Below are positions 47,027 through 56,529 of a stretch of DNA of 64,000 bases, in pieces. Position 1 is the stretch's first letter. Each line of letters begins with the position of its first letter. A program made the position numbers and the translations under genes. This DNA comes from Pseudoalteromonas sp. Scap06 (GTDB lineage: Bacteria; Pseudomonadota; Gammaproteobacteria; Enterobacterales; Alteromonadaceae), in NCBI RefSeq assembly GCF_013394165.1, contig NZ_CP041330.1, positions 186,001-250,000 of the forward strand, written 5' to 3'. The notes under the pieces were generated by a model that was not told the origin of the DNA, searched no databases, and saw only the letters and a program-made list of their open reading frames with translations.

Positions 47027-47390
47027 GTGAGAATATGTTTAGTTTTAATATCATTACTTCTTAATGGGTGCTCTCCAATTTGGGAGGAGCAACACTTATA
47101 AAGTGTATTACATTGATGATACCAAAAGGTTAGGTTACAGCCTTGATCAGGGCGCATATATTGGGCGACTCGATGAACTAATAAATATTAAATCTAACGA
47201 AAAAAATATTTCGGCTTATGCTTGTCCGAATAAGGTTTGTGCTTTTTACTATATTGATAAAGTCAAAGATAACAAGTTTGCTGAACACAACGAATTTGTT
47301 TATGGACCATACACAAAAGCTCAATTTTCAGCGATAACTAAAAAATTAGGGTTACCGACTATAAATTCCATCGCTAACAACGCAATTTAA
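47027..47390 (+). pseudogene. Small lipoprotein gene broken by a one-base frameshift
   Basis: Two adjoining frames make sense only together. Frame 1: GTG 47027, five bases after AGGGA, gives MRICLVLISLLLNGCSPIWEEQHL and stops at 47099-47101; this is a textbook lipoprotein signal with lipobox LNGC. Frame 2 (+1, offset by one base) is open through 47064-47390, giving YKVYYIDDTKRLGYSLDQGA onward, about 97 residues of mature-type sequence with two Cys in ACPNKVC, without its own signal or a good ribosome site. An extra base between about 47060 and 47098, where GGG runs occur (47066-47068 and 47082-47084), would explain the break. It may be a real decay, a sequencing error, or a frameshifting gene. 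Function unknown. Confidence 0.6.
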
Positions 47391-47508
47391 TAAAGGCTAA
47401 AAACTTTACTTAGATTTTCACAGGCTACAACACGTCCAAATCTTTTAACTAAAACGCCTATTAAGGTTTATAAATAAAGAACTTAAAGAACAAATAAAGG
47501 CGGTCAGT

Positions 47509-47790
47509 ATGGATAAAAAGAAAGCCATTGTTATATTATTCGGTATTTTATGGTTTGTGTTAGGAGCTACTTTTTTCATAGGTTTTGAGTCAGTAGAAAA
47601 GTTGTTGTTTTGCGTGTTTGTATTTTTCTTTTGTTATAGATATATCTATGCATTTATATTAAAAAGAAGTATTTATGCACCATATACCGGTGAGGAAATT
47701 TCTCCTACTGAAGGTAATTTAATAAAGCGGCTCTTTATGCTGATTATAGGCATCGGTGCGTGTACCTATTTTACTTTCTTTATCTCTTAA
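47509..47790 (+). CDS. Small inner-membrane protein of unknown function
   Basis: A 93-residue protein with about three hydrophobic segments (about 7-27, 31-50 and 75-92) separated by the loop LKRSIYAPYTGEEISPTEGN, with a Lys-rich N-terminus (MDKKK) that would stay inside. No conserved domain recognised. A weak ribosome site (GGCGGT) lies at about 47499-47504. Low-GC and small, it is in the accessory-looking stretch between the alpha/beta hydrolase and the cys operon. Confidence 0.55.
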   Translation: MDKKKAIVILFGILWFVLGATFFIGFESVEKLLFCVFVFFFCYRYIYAFILKRSIYAPYTGEEISPTEGNLIKRLFMLIIGIGACTYFTFFIS

Positions 47791-47936
47791 AAAGCATACT
47801 TGACCAAAAGCCTGAACAAACCCTAATAGAAAAGGTTATATTATCACTTGGTATGTTCATAACCTTGCTGTGTTTTAGTGCACTTTATCATTCGTGGACA
47901 AGTTCTTGTTTAGTGCGAAATAGCGAGGATGGTTAA
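47760..47936 (+). CDS. Possible overlapping 58-residue membrane ORF
   Basis: Starting at GTG 47760, inside the end of the previous gene but in another frame, an open run of 58 codons continues past that gene's stop to TAA at 47934-47936. It reads as two hydrophobic stretches (VYLFYFLYLL and VILSLGMFITLLCFSALY) around a charged LDQKPEQTLIEK loop, a composition that looks coding. It may be a small coupled gene or a frameshifted continuation of the upstream gene. No clean ribosome site was seen. Confidence 0.3.
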   Translation: MYLFYFLYLLKSILDQKPEQTLIEKVILSLGMFITLLCFSALYHSWTSSCLVRNSEDG

Positions 47937-47945
47937 CGGGTACTT

Positions 47946-47967
47946 GTTGGGTTCCACTCAACCCAAC
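47946..47967. repeat. REP-like palindrome
   Basis: Perfect eight-base arms GTTGGGTT and AACCCAAC around CCACTC. A related palindrome occurs at 9353-9379. Another palindrome, CGAGCTG/CAGCTCG, follows at 47989-48013 just after the cysQ stop region, without a T run. Confidence 0.4.
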
Positions 47968-48029
47968 CTAAGGTGTTTAGGTTTACATCGAGCTGCTCGT
48001 GGCTAACAGCTCGAAACTCTTAGCTTTTA

Positions 48030-48797
48030 TTATTCCACCGCACTCACCACAAAATACGGATTCAAATATTCATCTTTGCTGTTATAGACAAGCGGGCTGC
48101 CATCGAGCTTAGTCACTTTTGCACCGGCTATTTCAGCAATGGCATGGCCTGCGCCGGTATCCCATTCACAGGTTGGGCCTAAGCGTGGGTAAATGTCGGC
48201 ACTGCCCTCGGCGACTAAACACAGTTTGAGTGAGCTGCCTTTTGACACCATTTCAACCTCATCAAAGCGTTTTACAAATTCAGCTAAATCAGGAGAGGGG
48301 TGCGAGCGACTGCCTACAACACGTATAAGGCCTTTGTTAGGTTTGGTGGTAACTTTAAGCTCGATGCGCTCATCGCCTTTGTCTTTAAAAGCACCAATGG
48401 CTTCGGCGGCTATGTACGATACACCTAGCGCAGGGGCATCAACCACAGCTAAAACTGGTTTGCCGTTTTCGATTAGGGCAATATTAACGGTAAACTCGCC
48501 GTTCTTTTTAATAAATTCTTTGGTGCCATCAATTGGGTCAACCAGCCAATAGCTGTTCCATGTTTGGCGTACGTCCCAACCAATATCTGCACTTTCTTCA
48601 CTCAATACAGGAATGTCTGGAGTGAGCTTTTTGAGCCCTGCACTAATGATTTTATGAGCTGCTAAGTCGGCGTCGGTTACGGGGCTTTCATCAGCTTTGT
48701 ATTCAACGTTAAAGTCTTTGTTGTAAATACCCATAATCGCGCTTCCCGCTTCGCGAGCGAGAATAAGGGTTTCTTCTAGCAGTTCAGTTTGGTTCAT
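48030..48797 (-). CDS. cysQ: 3'(2'),5'-bisphosphate nucleotidase
   Basis: Hydrolyses 3'-phosphoadenosine 5'-phosphate (PAP) left by PAPS reductase, keeping the assimilation flux open. The 255 residues fit the inositol-monophosphatase fold (246 in E. coli CysQ). Metal motifs are ESPVTDADLAAHKII, LSEES, WLVDPIDGTKEFI and CEWDTGAGHAI. It is the last gene of the operon, nine bases downstream of cysC, where this gene is not always found. Confidence 0.93.
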   Translation of the reverse strand: MNQTELLEETLILAREAGSAIMGIYNKDFNVEYKADESPVTDADLAAHKIISAGLKKLTPDIPVLSEESADIGWDVRQTWNSYWLVDPIDGTKEFIKKNGEFTVNIALIENGKPVLAVVDAPALGVSYIAAEAIGAFKDKGDERIELKVTTKPNKGLIRVVGSRSHPSPDLAEFVKRFDEVEMVSKGSSLKLCLVAEGSADIYPRLGPTCEWDTGAGHAIAEIAGAKVTKLDGSPLVYNSKDEYLNPYFVVSAVE

Positions 48798-48806
48798 TAC
48801 ATGGGC

Positions 48807-49400
48807 CTATAGTATATGCTGATGTTTTAGATACGTTATCAGTTGAGCTACCGATTGGTCTAGGGTGTTTTTACTGGTATCTAAAATTATTTCAGGATTA
48901 ACCGGCGGCTGGTAAGTTGAATCAATCCCAGTAAAGTGTTTAATTTCACCGGCGCGTGCCTTTTTATATAAGCCTTTTGGGTCGCGACTTTCACACACCT
49001 CAAGAGGGGTGTCGATGAATACTTCGATAAATTCACCCTCATCAACTAACTCACGAACCATGTCGCGCTCAGCTTTAAAAGGAGATATAAACGCAGTAAG
49101 GACTAACAAACCAGCATCAACCATTAGCTTGGCGGTTTCGCCTACGCGGCGGATATTCTCAACGCGATCGGCATCACTAAAACCTAAATCTTTACATAAA
49201 CCATGGCGTACATTGTCGCCATCAAGTAAATAGGTGTGTGCGCCTTGCTGATTGAGTGCTGCTTCTAGTGCATTCGCAACGGTGCTTTTACCTGAGCCAG
49301 AAAAACCAGTAAACCATATAATAGCGCTCTTATGATTTTTTTGTTCACTGCGCTGCATTTTAGTAGTGGCGTAATTATGCCAAACAATATTGTTATCCAT
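48807..49400 (-). CDS. cysC: Adenylylsulfate kinase (APS kinase)
   Basis: Phosphorylates adenylylsulfate to PAPS with ATP. The 197 residues match the family (201 in E. coli). The Walker A loop is GFSGSGKST, with [16 protein letters not shown], the Arg-containing [13 protein letters not shown] and the [18 protein letters not shown] lid segment. The presence of cysC with a PAPS route fits cysQ downstream. Confidence 0.96.
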   Translation of the reverse strand: MDNNIVWHNYATTKMQRSEQKNHKSAIIWFTGFSGSGKSTVANALEAALNQQGAHTYLLDGDNVRHGLCKDLGFSDADRVENIRRVGETAKLMVDAGLLVLTAFISPFKAERDMVRELVDEGEFIEVFIDTPLEVCESRDPKGLYKKARAGEIKHFTGIDSTYQPPVNPEIILDTSKNTLDQSVAQLITYLKHQHIL

Positions 49401-49433
49401 TTGCTGTGTCTCTTTATGCTATAAGCGCGGGCA

Positions 49434-51158
49434 TTAAAACGGAAATACCAGCGGGATCAAAGTTAGTACGGTAATTGAATAAATAATAGAAAGCGGTAGC
49501 CCCATCATTACATAGTCTTTAAGTCGATAGTTACCTGCGCTATAAACCATCAGGTTAGTTTGATAACCAAAAGGTGAAATAAAGCTGGCTGAAGCGCCAA
49601 ATGCAACTGCCATAATAAACGGCAAAGGTTCTACGTTAAAGCCAATGGCTAGTGAGTAGGCAACCGGGAACGATAGCGCTGCTGCGGCATTATTGGTGAT
49701 TAATTCGGTGAATAATACGGTCATTAAAAAGATAGCGATAAACGCGCCATAAGGGCCAAAGTCGCCTAGCACTACAAACATGGCGTCTGATATTTGCCCA
49801 GCAAGGCCGGTGCCTATCATCAGCTTAGCTAAACCTATGGCACTGCCCACGACAGCAAGTAACTCAATAGGAAAACGGCGCTTTATTTCGCTTAGCTTAA
49901 TAGTACCACACAGCATTAGGCCAATAAGAAACACTAACAAGCCTTTAACCAGCGGTACTGCACCTAAAATACTTAATCCCAGCACACCCGCAAAGCTTAA
50001 CAACACAATATTTGATTGCTTTGTACCGAGGTGGGTTTGTAAATCAAGCCCTGAAATATACACAAACTCGCGTTTTAAGTTAGTTAAGTCATAAAAGCTT
50101 TTACCAGGGGCAAGAATTAATGAGTCACCCGCTTGTAATCGCACTTGTCCAAGCCCGCCTTGTAAGCGGTCATGCCCACGGCGAATAGCAATAACGGCTG
50201 CATGAAATTGTTCTCTAAAGCGGGCTTCTTTTACCGTTTTGCCAATTAACTTAGACGATTGGCTAACGACAACTTCAACGAGGTGTTCTATGTCTTTTTC
50301 GTGTTTGTCGTGCACCACTTTTAAGCCATCAAAGCGAGTAAGCAAAGGTACTGACTTTATGTCGCCCACAAACAGCAGTATGTCGTCTTGTTGAATAATA
50401 TGTTGGGGGGTCACGGCGCAAATTCGGTTGCCGTCACGAATAATTTCAGCCAAAAACAAGTCTTTTAGATCGCGTAAACCGTTTTCCTCTACAGTACAAT
50501 TTATTAACTTTGAGCCAGTTTGCACTTTCCCTTCTAAATAAAAAGGCACTACCTCTTGGCTATTTTTACCGTTGTCGGGCAGGCATTTTAGCATCACCAA
50601 AATAGTAATTAAGCCCACACTAAGAGCGCCTAAACCCACCAAGGTAAAATCAAAAAAGCCCAGTGGCGCCATGCCCGCATCTACTGCAAAGCCATTTACG
50701 ATTAAGTTAGTAGAGGTGCCAATAAGCGTAATAGTACCCCCTAAAATCGCGGTGTACGACAAGGGCAGCAATAGCTTTGAGGGAGAGTGGTTTGGGTTAT
50801 CCTTTATGGCGGTAATTAATGAGGCAACTACCGCGGTATTATTAGTAAACGACGATAAAAAGGCAGTAGACAGCCCTAGTTTAGTTACTGACTTAACTAA
50901 ACTACCACTGGATAACGATTTGGCTAAGCGCTGAATAAGCGTGGTTTTTTCTATTGCTATCGACACTAAAATTAATAACACTAAAGTAATTAATGATGAG
51001 TTAGTGTAATTAACCAGCATGCTTTCTAAATCTATTAACCCGGTTAGGTAGCTGGTGCCTATGGCACTAACAAATAACCATGCAGGATTAATACGGGTGC
51101 CAAAAAGGCACCCGACTAAAAGCAACATAATGCCTGTTAAAATGAGCTGTTCTACCAT
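49434..51158 (-). CDS. SLC13-family permease with TrkA-C domains (candidate sulfate transporter)
   Basis: A 574-residue inner-membrane protein of about ten hydrophobic helices. The N-terminal DASS-type half contains TNNTAVVASLITA and IGTSTNLIVNG; the C-terminal half contains LITNNAAAALSFPVAYSLA. These are the SNT-like motifs of Na+-coupled SLC13 carriers. Two TrkA-C/RCK-like cytosolic domains lie between the halves (about 205-370). The form is that of the SAC1-like carriers found in sulfate operons. It sits between cysN and cysC, in place of the ABC sulfate transporter genes (cysPTWA), so sulfate is the probable substrate. Confidence 0.82.
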   Translation of the reverse strand: MVEQLILTGIMLLLVGCLFGTRINPAWLFVSAIGTSYLTGLIDLESMLVNYTNSSLITLVLLILVSIAIEKTTLIQRLAKSLSSGSLVKSVTKLGLSTAFLSSFTNNTAVVASLITAIKDNPNHSPSKLLLPLSYTAILGGTITLIGTSTNLIVNGFAVDAGMAPLGFFDFTLVGLGALSVGLITILVMLKCLPDNGKNSQEVVPFYLEGKVQTGSKLINCTVEENGLRDLKDLFLAEIIRDGNRICAVTPQHIIQQDDILLFVGDIKSVPLLTRFDGLKVVHDKHEKDIEHLVEVVVSQSSKLIGKTVKEARFREQFHAAVIAIRRGHDRLQGGLGQVRLQAGDSLILAPGKSFYDLTNLKREFVYISGLDLQTHLGTKQSNIVLLSFAGVLGLSILGAVPLVKGLLVFLIGLMLCGTIKLSEIKRRFPIELLAVVGSAIGLAKLMIGTGLAGQISDAMFVVLGDFGPYGAFIAIFLMTVLFTELITNNAAAALSFPVAYSLAIGFNVEPLPFIMAVAFGASASFISPFGYQTNLMVYSAGNYRLKDYVMMGLPLSIIYSITVLTLIPLVFPF

Positions 51159-51191
51159 GCTTTAAATGTTCCTAACAGGCGTTCATTAACG

Positions 51192-52616
51192 TTATAGCTT
51201 TGAAATATCAAGTGCTTGCCAATGCGGGAAGTGCTTGCGTACAAGGGCATTAAATTCAACTTCAAAGTCGCTGAATTGTCCTGCATTTTCTTCACTTTTC
51301 AGTACCTGTTCTATCATTCCTGCTGCAACCGTTAAATTTGATAAGCGGTCAATAAGAATAAACGAGCCGGTTTCATGATTATGATGGTACTGATCGGCTA
51401 AAATAGTCTCGGTTAGCTCCAGTGTCACAATTGCAATTTCGTTTAACTGCAATGAATCTGCACTGCCATGCTCTAGCGTGTTTACATCAATAGTGTGGTC
51501 AATTTTTGTGACCGTGGCCGAGGTGTTTTTGCTGCCAAGTTTAAGGTTGTAACTTTTACCGAGCACCAATGGTGACTCGTGCATCCACACAATTTTAGCC
51601 TGTAATTGGTTGGTTACTTGAGCTTGCGAATTCGCAGGTACAATAACGTCCCCTCGGCTAATATCTATTTCAGTATTAAGTGTCACTGTAATTGCTTGGC
51701 CTGCCTCGGCGGTGTCGAGGTTGCCATCAAAAGTAACAATTTCTTTAATATGTGATTTTTTACCTGAAGGCAGTACCTTCACCTCATCACCTACACGTAA
51801 TTTACCCGATGTCAGCGTGCCTTGAAAGCCACGGAAGTTTAGATTAGGGCGCACCACGTATTGCACCGGAAGACGCGCTTCAAAACCAGTGTCGATTTCA
51901 GCGGCTGGTGAGTCTTCTAACAGCTCAAGCAACGGCTTGTCGGTGTAATAAGGAGTATGTGCAGAGCGGGTTACTACGTTATCGCCTTTAAGTGCCGACA
52001 TAGGCACAAACTTAATATTTGATACGTTAAGTTGCTTGGCAAATTTTAAATAATCGGCTTTAATTTTTTCATAAACGGTTTCATCAAAATCAACAATATC
52101 CATTTTGTTAACCGCAACCACGAACTGCTTAATGCCTAATGAGTCACAAATAAAACTATGACGCTTAGTTTGTACCTGCACGCCATAGCGCGCATCCACT
52201 AAAATAATGGCAACATCACTGGTTGAAGCACCGGTAACCATGTTTCGGGTGTACTGCTCATGCCCTGGGGTGTCGGCAATAATAAATTTACGCTTAGCGG
52301 TTGAGAAATAACGGTACGCTACGTCAATTGTTATACCTTGCTCACGCTCAGCTTGTAGGCCATCTACTAACAATGCTAAATCAAGCTCTTCACCGGCATT
52401 ACCGACTTTTTCGTTATCTTTATGAAGTGCGGCTAGCTGATCTTCATAAATTTGGTGACTGTCGTGTAATAGGCGGCCAATTAGGGTTGATTTACCGTCA
52501 TCCACACTGCCACAAGTCAGCATACGCAACAAGCTTTTATCTTGTTGACGTGCTAGGTAAGCGTCTATACCAATTTCTTTTACTTCATTAAATGTATCGT
52601 TATTTAGGTTAGACAT
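51192..52616 (-). CDS. cysN: Sulfate adenylyltransferase large subunit (GTPase)
   Basis: GTP hydrolysis by CysN powers APS synthesis by CysD. The 474 residues match E. coli CysN (475). The GTPase motifs are CGSVDDGKSTLIG, QGITID, DTPGHEQYTRNM and NKMD; EF-Tu-like domains II and III follow. It does not carry a fused APS kinase domain, since cysC is separate. The start codon overlaps the cysD stop by one base (TAATG). Confidence 0.97.
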   Translation of the reverse strand: MSNLNNDTFNEVKEIGIDAYLARQQDKSLLRMLTCGSVDDGKSTLIGRLLHDSHQIYEDQLAALHKDNEKVGNAGEELDLALLVDGLQAEREQGITIDVAYRYFSTAKRKFIIADTPGHEQYTRNMVTGASTSDVAIILVDARYGVQVQTKRHSFICDSLGIKQFVVAVNKMDIVDFDETVYEKIKADYLKFAKQLNVSNIKFVPMSALKGDNVVTRSAHTPYYTDKPLLELLEDSPAAEIDTGFEARLPVQYVVRPNLNFRGFQGTLTSGKLRVGDEVKVLPSGKKSHIKEIVTFDGNLDTAEAGQAITVTLNTEIDISRGDVIVPANSQAQVTNQLQAKIVWMHESPLVLGKSYNLKLGSKNTSATVTKIDHTIDVNTLEHGSADSLQLNEIAIVTLELTETILADQYHHNHETGSFILIDRLSNLTVAAGMIEQVLKSEENAGQFSDFEVEFNALVRKHFPHWQALDISKL

Positions 52617-53515
52617 TAGAAATACCCCTCACGTTTTTTCTTCTCCATAGAGCCTGCTGAATCATGATCAATCACTCGACCTTCACGTTCAGATGACGAT
52701 GACAGCAGCATTTCTTCAATAATTTCGGTTAGATTGCTGGCGGTAGATTCCACTGCACCTGTGAGTGGGTAACAGCCTAATGTTCTAAAGCGAACCGACT
52801 TCATTTGCGGTACTTCACCTTCATTAAGTGGCATGCGATCGTCATCAACCATAATTAAAGTACCATCGCGCTCTACTACAGGGCGCTCTTTAGCAAGGTA
52901 AAGTGGCACCATTTCGATGTTTTCTTGATATATGTATTGCCAAATATCTAGTTCAGTCCAGTTAGACAGTGGGAATACACGAATGCTTTCTCCTGGGTTC
53001 ACTTGGCTGTTATAGGTATTCCAAAGCTCAGGACGTTGGTTTTTAGGATCCCAGCGATGGTGTTTATCACGAAATGAGTAAACACGCTCTTTAGCCCGTG
53101 ATTTTTCTTCATCACGACGTGCGCCACCAAATGCGGCATCAAAACCGTATTTATTAAGCGCTTGCTTTAGCCCTTGAGTTTTCATGATATCGGTATGTTT
53201 ACCCGAACCATGAGTGAACGGGCCTACACCCATTTCGATACCTTCAGGGTTTTTGTGTACGATTAAATCAAAGCCGTACTCTTTAGCTAAACGGTCGCGA
53301 AACTCAATCATTTCACGAAACTTCCAGTTGGTGTCTACGTGTAATAACGGAAACGGAATTTTCGCAGGGTAAAATGCTTTACGAGCTAAATGCAAAAGTA
53401 CCGATGAATCTTTACCGATTGAGTAAAGCATAACTGGGTTCTCAAACTCAGCGGCGACTTCGCGCATGATTTTGATACTTTCAGCTTCAAGTTGCTGAAG
53501 GTGAGTTAAAGCCAT
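52616..53515 (-). CDS. cysD: Sulfate adenylyltransferase small subunit
   Basis: Catalytic subunit that makes APS from sulfate and ATP. The 299 residues are typical (302 in E. coli). The PP-loop is [13 protein letters not shown], followed by [29 protein letters not shown] and [18 protein letters not shown] complete the family signature. It lies 43 bases downstream of cysG and is coupled to cysN. Confidence 0.97.
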   Translation of the reverse strand: MALTHLQQLEAESIKIMREVAAEFENPVMLYSIGKDSSVLLHLARKAFYPAKIPFPLLHVDTNWKFREMIEFRDRLAKEYGFDLIVHKNPEGIEMGVGPFTHGSGKHTDIMKTQGLKQALNKYGFDAAFGGARRDEEKSRAKERVYSFRDKHHRWDPKNQRPELWNTYNSQVNPGESIRVFPLSNWTELDIWQYIYQENIEMVPLYLAKERPVVERDGTLIMVDDDRMPLNEGEVPQMKSVRFRTLGCYPLTGAVESTASNLTEIIEEMLLSSSSEREGRVIDHDSAGSMEKKKREGYF

Positions 53516-53558
53516 TGTTGGTCGTCCTACTAAAATGATTAAATTAAAATCTGTTAAA

Positions 53559-54980
53559 CTACGCTACGTCTGTAAGCGGTTGAGCAAAGCTACTGATCTG
53601 TGCTTTTTCGCCAAACCAGTTTAATTCTTTATGCAGCGAAGCCACTTCACCAATAATGAGTAATGCCGGTGAAATAATATCATATTGTTCAATTAGCTGT
53701 GCTAATTGGTCTAACTGTCCGGTAACTACGCGTTGATTTTTACGTGTGCCGTTTTCAATAATTGCCACTGTTGTTGTTGCTTCTCGCCCATGTTTTAATA
53801 GCTCGGCTTGAATATGCGGCGATTTAATCACCCCCATATAAATAGCCAGTGTTTGGTTTTTTTGTGCAAGCGACTGCCAATTAAGCTCTTGGCCTTCCTT
53901 TTTACAGTGACCAGTAACAAATTGAATAGCTTGAGCATGATCGCGATGCGTTAAAGGAATACCTGCATAGGCACTACAGCCTGCGGCTGCCGTTATACCT
54001 GGCACTATTTGGTAATTTACGTTATTGGCTGCCAGTACTTGTACTTCTTCGCCACCACGACCATAAATAAATGGGTCGCCGCCTTTAATACGACATACTT
54101 TTTTACCTTGTTGCGCTAAATCAACTAGCATCTTATTGGTATCTTCTTGAGCTACGCTATGATCGCCTAAGCGCTTACCCACACAAATTAAATCGGCATC
54201 GCGGCGTACTAACTCCATGATTTCATCAGAAACTAAGTAATCATATACCACCACGTCGGCTTGTTGCATTAGCTGCAATGCTTTTAGGGTGAGTAGCTCT
54301 GGGTCGCCTGGGCCTGCACCGACTACGTATACTTCACCTTCAGGCTCTACTTTGGCATCTAGCATTTGCTCTAGTTGTTGCTCAGCGCTATGGGTATCAC
54401 CGGTTTGGACTTTACTCACTACTGATGAATCAAACACGCCTTCCCAAAACTGGCGACGATCGGCGAAGTGTTTAAAGCGTTGTTTTACTTTGTGACGAAA
54501 ACCACCGACTAAGTTGGCGAGAGGGCCAATATGCTGTGGAATAAGTGTTTCGAGCTTTTCACGTAAACGCCTTGCTAATACCGGTGCTGTGCCTGCACTT
54601 GAAATCGCAATAGTAATTGGGTTGCGATCAACAATAGAGGGGAAAATAAACGTACATTTAGGTTGATCATCCACCACGTTTACAAACACATTACGGGCAT
54701 TGGCGAGTTCAAATACCGTATTATTAACTTCATCATTGTCGGTGGCGGCAATAATCAAAATTTTGCCATCAAGATGTGACTCTTCAAAATAGGCATCTAT
54801 TAAAGTAACTTCATTGTTGTGCGCATGTTCTTTTAATTCATCACAAAACCACGGGGCAACTAAGGTTACTGCAGCACGTGCTTTTAAAAACGCGCGGCAT
54901 TTTCGCAAGGCAACTTCTCCACCGCCAACAACCAATACTGGTTTGTTGTCGAGTTTGGTAAAGATAGGTAAATATTGCAC
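53559..54980 (-). CDS. cysG: Multifunctional siroheme synthase
   Basis: Makes siroheme for sulfite and nitrite reductases. The 473 residues match CysG (457 in E. coli) with a C-terminal extension. N-terminal half: precorrin-2 dehydrogenase/ferrochelatase with [20 protein letters not shown] and [16 protein letters not shown]-terminal half: uroporphyrinogen III methyltransferase with [32 protein letters not shown] and [13 protein letters not shown]. It is first in the cys operon. The 264-base gap to deoC (54981-55244) holds divergent promoter space; I could not assign a CysB site. Confidence 0.95.
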   Translation of the reverse strand: MQYLPIFTKLDNKPVLVVGGGEVALRKCRAFLKARAAVTLVAPWFCDELKEHAHNNEVTLIDAYFEESHLDGKILIIAATDNDEVNNTVFELANARNVFVNVVDDQPKCTFIFPSIVDRNPITIAISSAGTAPVLARRLREKLETLIPQHIGPLANLVGGFRHKVKQRFKHFADRRQFWEGVFDSSVVSKVQTGDTHSAEQQLEQMLDAKVEPEGEVYVVGAGPGDPELLTLKALQLMQQADVVVYDYLVSDEIMELVRRDADLICVGKRLGDHSVAQEDTNKMLVDLAQQGKKVCRIKGGDPFIYGRGGEEVQVLAANNVNYQIVPGITAAAGCSAYAGIPLTHRDHAQAIQFVTGHCKKEGQELNWQSLAQKNQTLAIYMGVIKSPHIQAELLKHGREATTTVAIIENGTRKNQRVVTGQLDQLAQLIEQYDIISPALLIIGEVASLHKELNWFGEKAQISSFAQPLTDVA

Positions 54981-55244
54981 TGAGTAACGCCCCTAAAAAG
55001 ATAATAAAGTGTTTAACACAAAGGCAGAATATAGCGGCTATTGATAAGTAAAAAATAATTAAATCTTAGTTGATATACTTAAAAGTTATATAAACTGTGT
55101 TTTTTAGGTCTAAATCTTATTTAGTAAGGGTTAGAATGCTGTTTAGTATAAAAAACGCGCTTATAGTGTTTGGTTATGAGCTATAGCAAGATTAAGCTAT
55201 GATGCTTATATAGTTTAAGATTTTTAAAATTTCATGGGCATAAA

Positions 55245-55997
55245 ATGACAAATAATACTCAAAACGCCATGCTAGTTGTTAGTTTAATGGATTTAACCAG
55301 TTTAAACACCGATGATAATCAAGCTAGTATTAATGCATTAGTAAACAGTATTGATCTTAAGTTAGGCATACCCGCTGCAGTTTGTGTGTTTAGTGAATTT
55401 GTAGATGATGCAAAAATAGCGCTCGCAAATCGGCTATTGAGTCATGTAAAAGTGGCCACAGTGACTAACTTTCCTACAGGTGATGCGCCACTTAATGAAG
55501 TACTTAATGAAACACTAATAGCCATAGAGCGCGGGGCCGATGAAATTGACTTAGTCATTCCTTATAAAGCACTTATAAAAGGCGAAGCCGATACAGTACT
55601 GGAATACGTGAGTGAAAGTAAAAAAGCATGTGGTAGTCGCGCTAAACTTAAAGTGATTATTGAAAGCGGTGAGCTAAAAACACCTGCGCTTATTGCTCAA
55701 GCAACCGAGCTTGCTATTCAAGGGGGAGCTGATTTTGTAAAAACCAGCACCGGTAAAGTCGCGGTTAACGCCACGCTTGAAGCAACTGAAATTATGCTTA
55801 ATGCCATCAAAAAGTCATCAAAACCAGTTGGTTTTAAGGCCGCAGGCGGTGTGAAAACGACAGGTGATGCCAATGCTTATTTGCAGCTAACAACTGAGAT
55901 TATGGGGCATGAATATTTAGCACCAGAGACATTTAGGTTTGGCGCTTCCTCGCTTTTAAATGACGTTTATAAGGTATTGCATGAAGCGCAGCAGTGA
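55245..55997 (+). CDS. deoC: Deoxyribose-phosphate aldolase
   Basis: A class I aldolase cleaving deoxyribose-5-phosphate to glyceraldehyde-3-phosphate and acetaldehyde in nucleoside catabolism. The 250 residues match E. coli DeoC (259). The Schiff-base Lys is in DFVKTSTGK, the assisting Lys in GFKAAGGVKT and the Asp in EIDLVIPY. The usual deoABD partners are absent nearby. The next gene begins inside its last 17 bases. Confidence 0.93.
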   Translation: MTNNTQNAMLVVSLMDLTSLNTDDNQASINALVNSIDLKLGIPAAVCVFSEFVDDAKIALANRLLSHVKVATVTNFPTGDAPLNEVLNETLIAIERGADEIDLVIPYKALIKGEADTVLEYVSESKKACGSRAKLKVIIESGELKTPALIAQATELAIQGGADFVKTSTGKVAVNATLEATEIMLNAIKKSSKPVGFKAAGGVKTTGDANAYLQLTTEIMGHEYLAPETFRFGASSLLNDVYKVLHEAQQ

Positions 55998-56481
55998 TGC
56001 CGAAAAACAACAGCTAGAGCACGATGCAGCTAAGTTGTTTTTGCGTTGCTATGAGCAGCAAACCGGTATTCATATGCGCCACATTTGGCATAATAAACCA
56101 AATAGACCCGATGTAAGTTGTTATCAAGAAAATGAGCAACTCGATATAGAAGTAGCGCATTTATATGCCAGCGAAACCGAAGCAATGGCCGTGTTAGGTC
56201 GGCCATTATCAATACATATGCAACGTGATTTAGCTGACATGGCACAACAGCCCAGTGAAAACCGACTGCAATCAGCATTAGGACGATTGCTTAAACAAAA
56301 AGCGACTAAGCGTTATTACTCAAAACGTACCTGGTTGCTAATTCGTAACGCTAGCACTATTTGGCATAAGAGCGACTTTGAAGCGGCAATAAAAACAATA
56401 GTTTTTCCAAATACCCATCAATTTGAGCAAATATGGTTACTGTGTGATTTTTATCGCGGTGAGTTATTACGAGTAGATTAA
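55981..56481 (+). CDS. Hypothetical protein overlapping deoC, possible nuclease-like fold
   Basis: The ATG at 55981, six bases after AAGG, is preferred over the ATG at 55960, which lies within deoC; the frame then gives 166 residues and overlaps deoC by 17 bases. I do not recognise the family. A charged basic protein with PDVSCYQENEQLDIEVAHLY: the PD, then LDIEVAHL pattern recalls a PD-(D/E)XK nuclease core but the expected Lys is not evident, so this is a weak hint. Further features are the KQKATKRYYSKRTWLLIRN strand and the WLLCDFYRGELLRV end. A terminator follows. Coupling to deoC may be simple economy. Confidence 0.6.
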   Translation: MKRSSDAEKQQLEHDAAKLFLRCYEQQTGIHMRHIWHNKPNRPDVSCYQENEQLDIEVAHLYASETEAMAVLGRPLSIHMQRDLADMAQQPSENRLQSALGRLLKQKATKRYYSKRTWLLIRNASTIWHKSDFEAAIKTIVFPNTHQFEQIWLLCDFYRGELLRVD

Positions 56482-56507
56482 AAGCGACTAGGGGATAGCC
56501 GCTTTTT
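56480..56507 (+). terminator. Probable terminator after the deoC-coupled gene
   Basis: AAAGCG-a-CTA paired with TAG-c-CGCTTT (one mismatched pair) and a T run follow the stop codon directly. The deoC transcript and the convergent lipoprotein gene meet here. Confidence 0.65.
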
Positions 56508-56529
56508 TATTTAAATTGAATTGTGTTGC

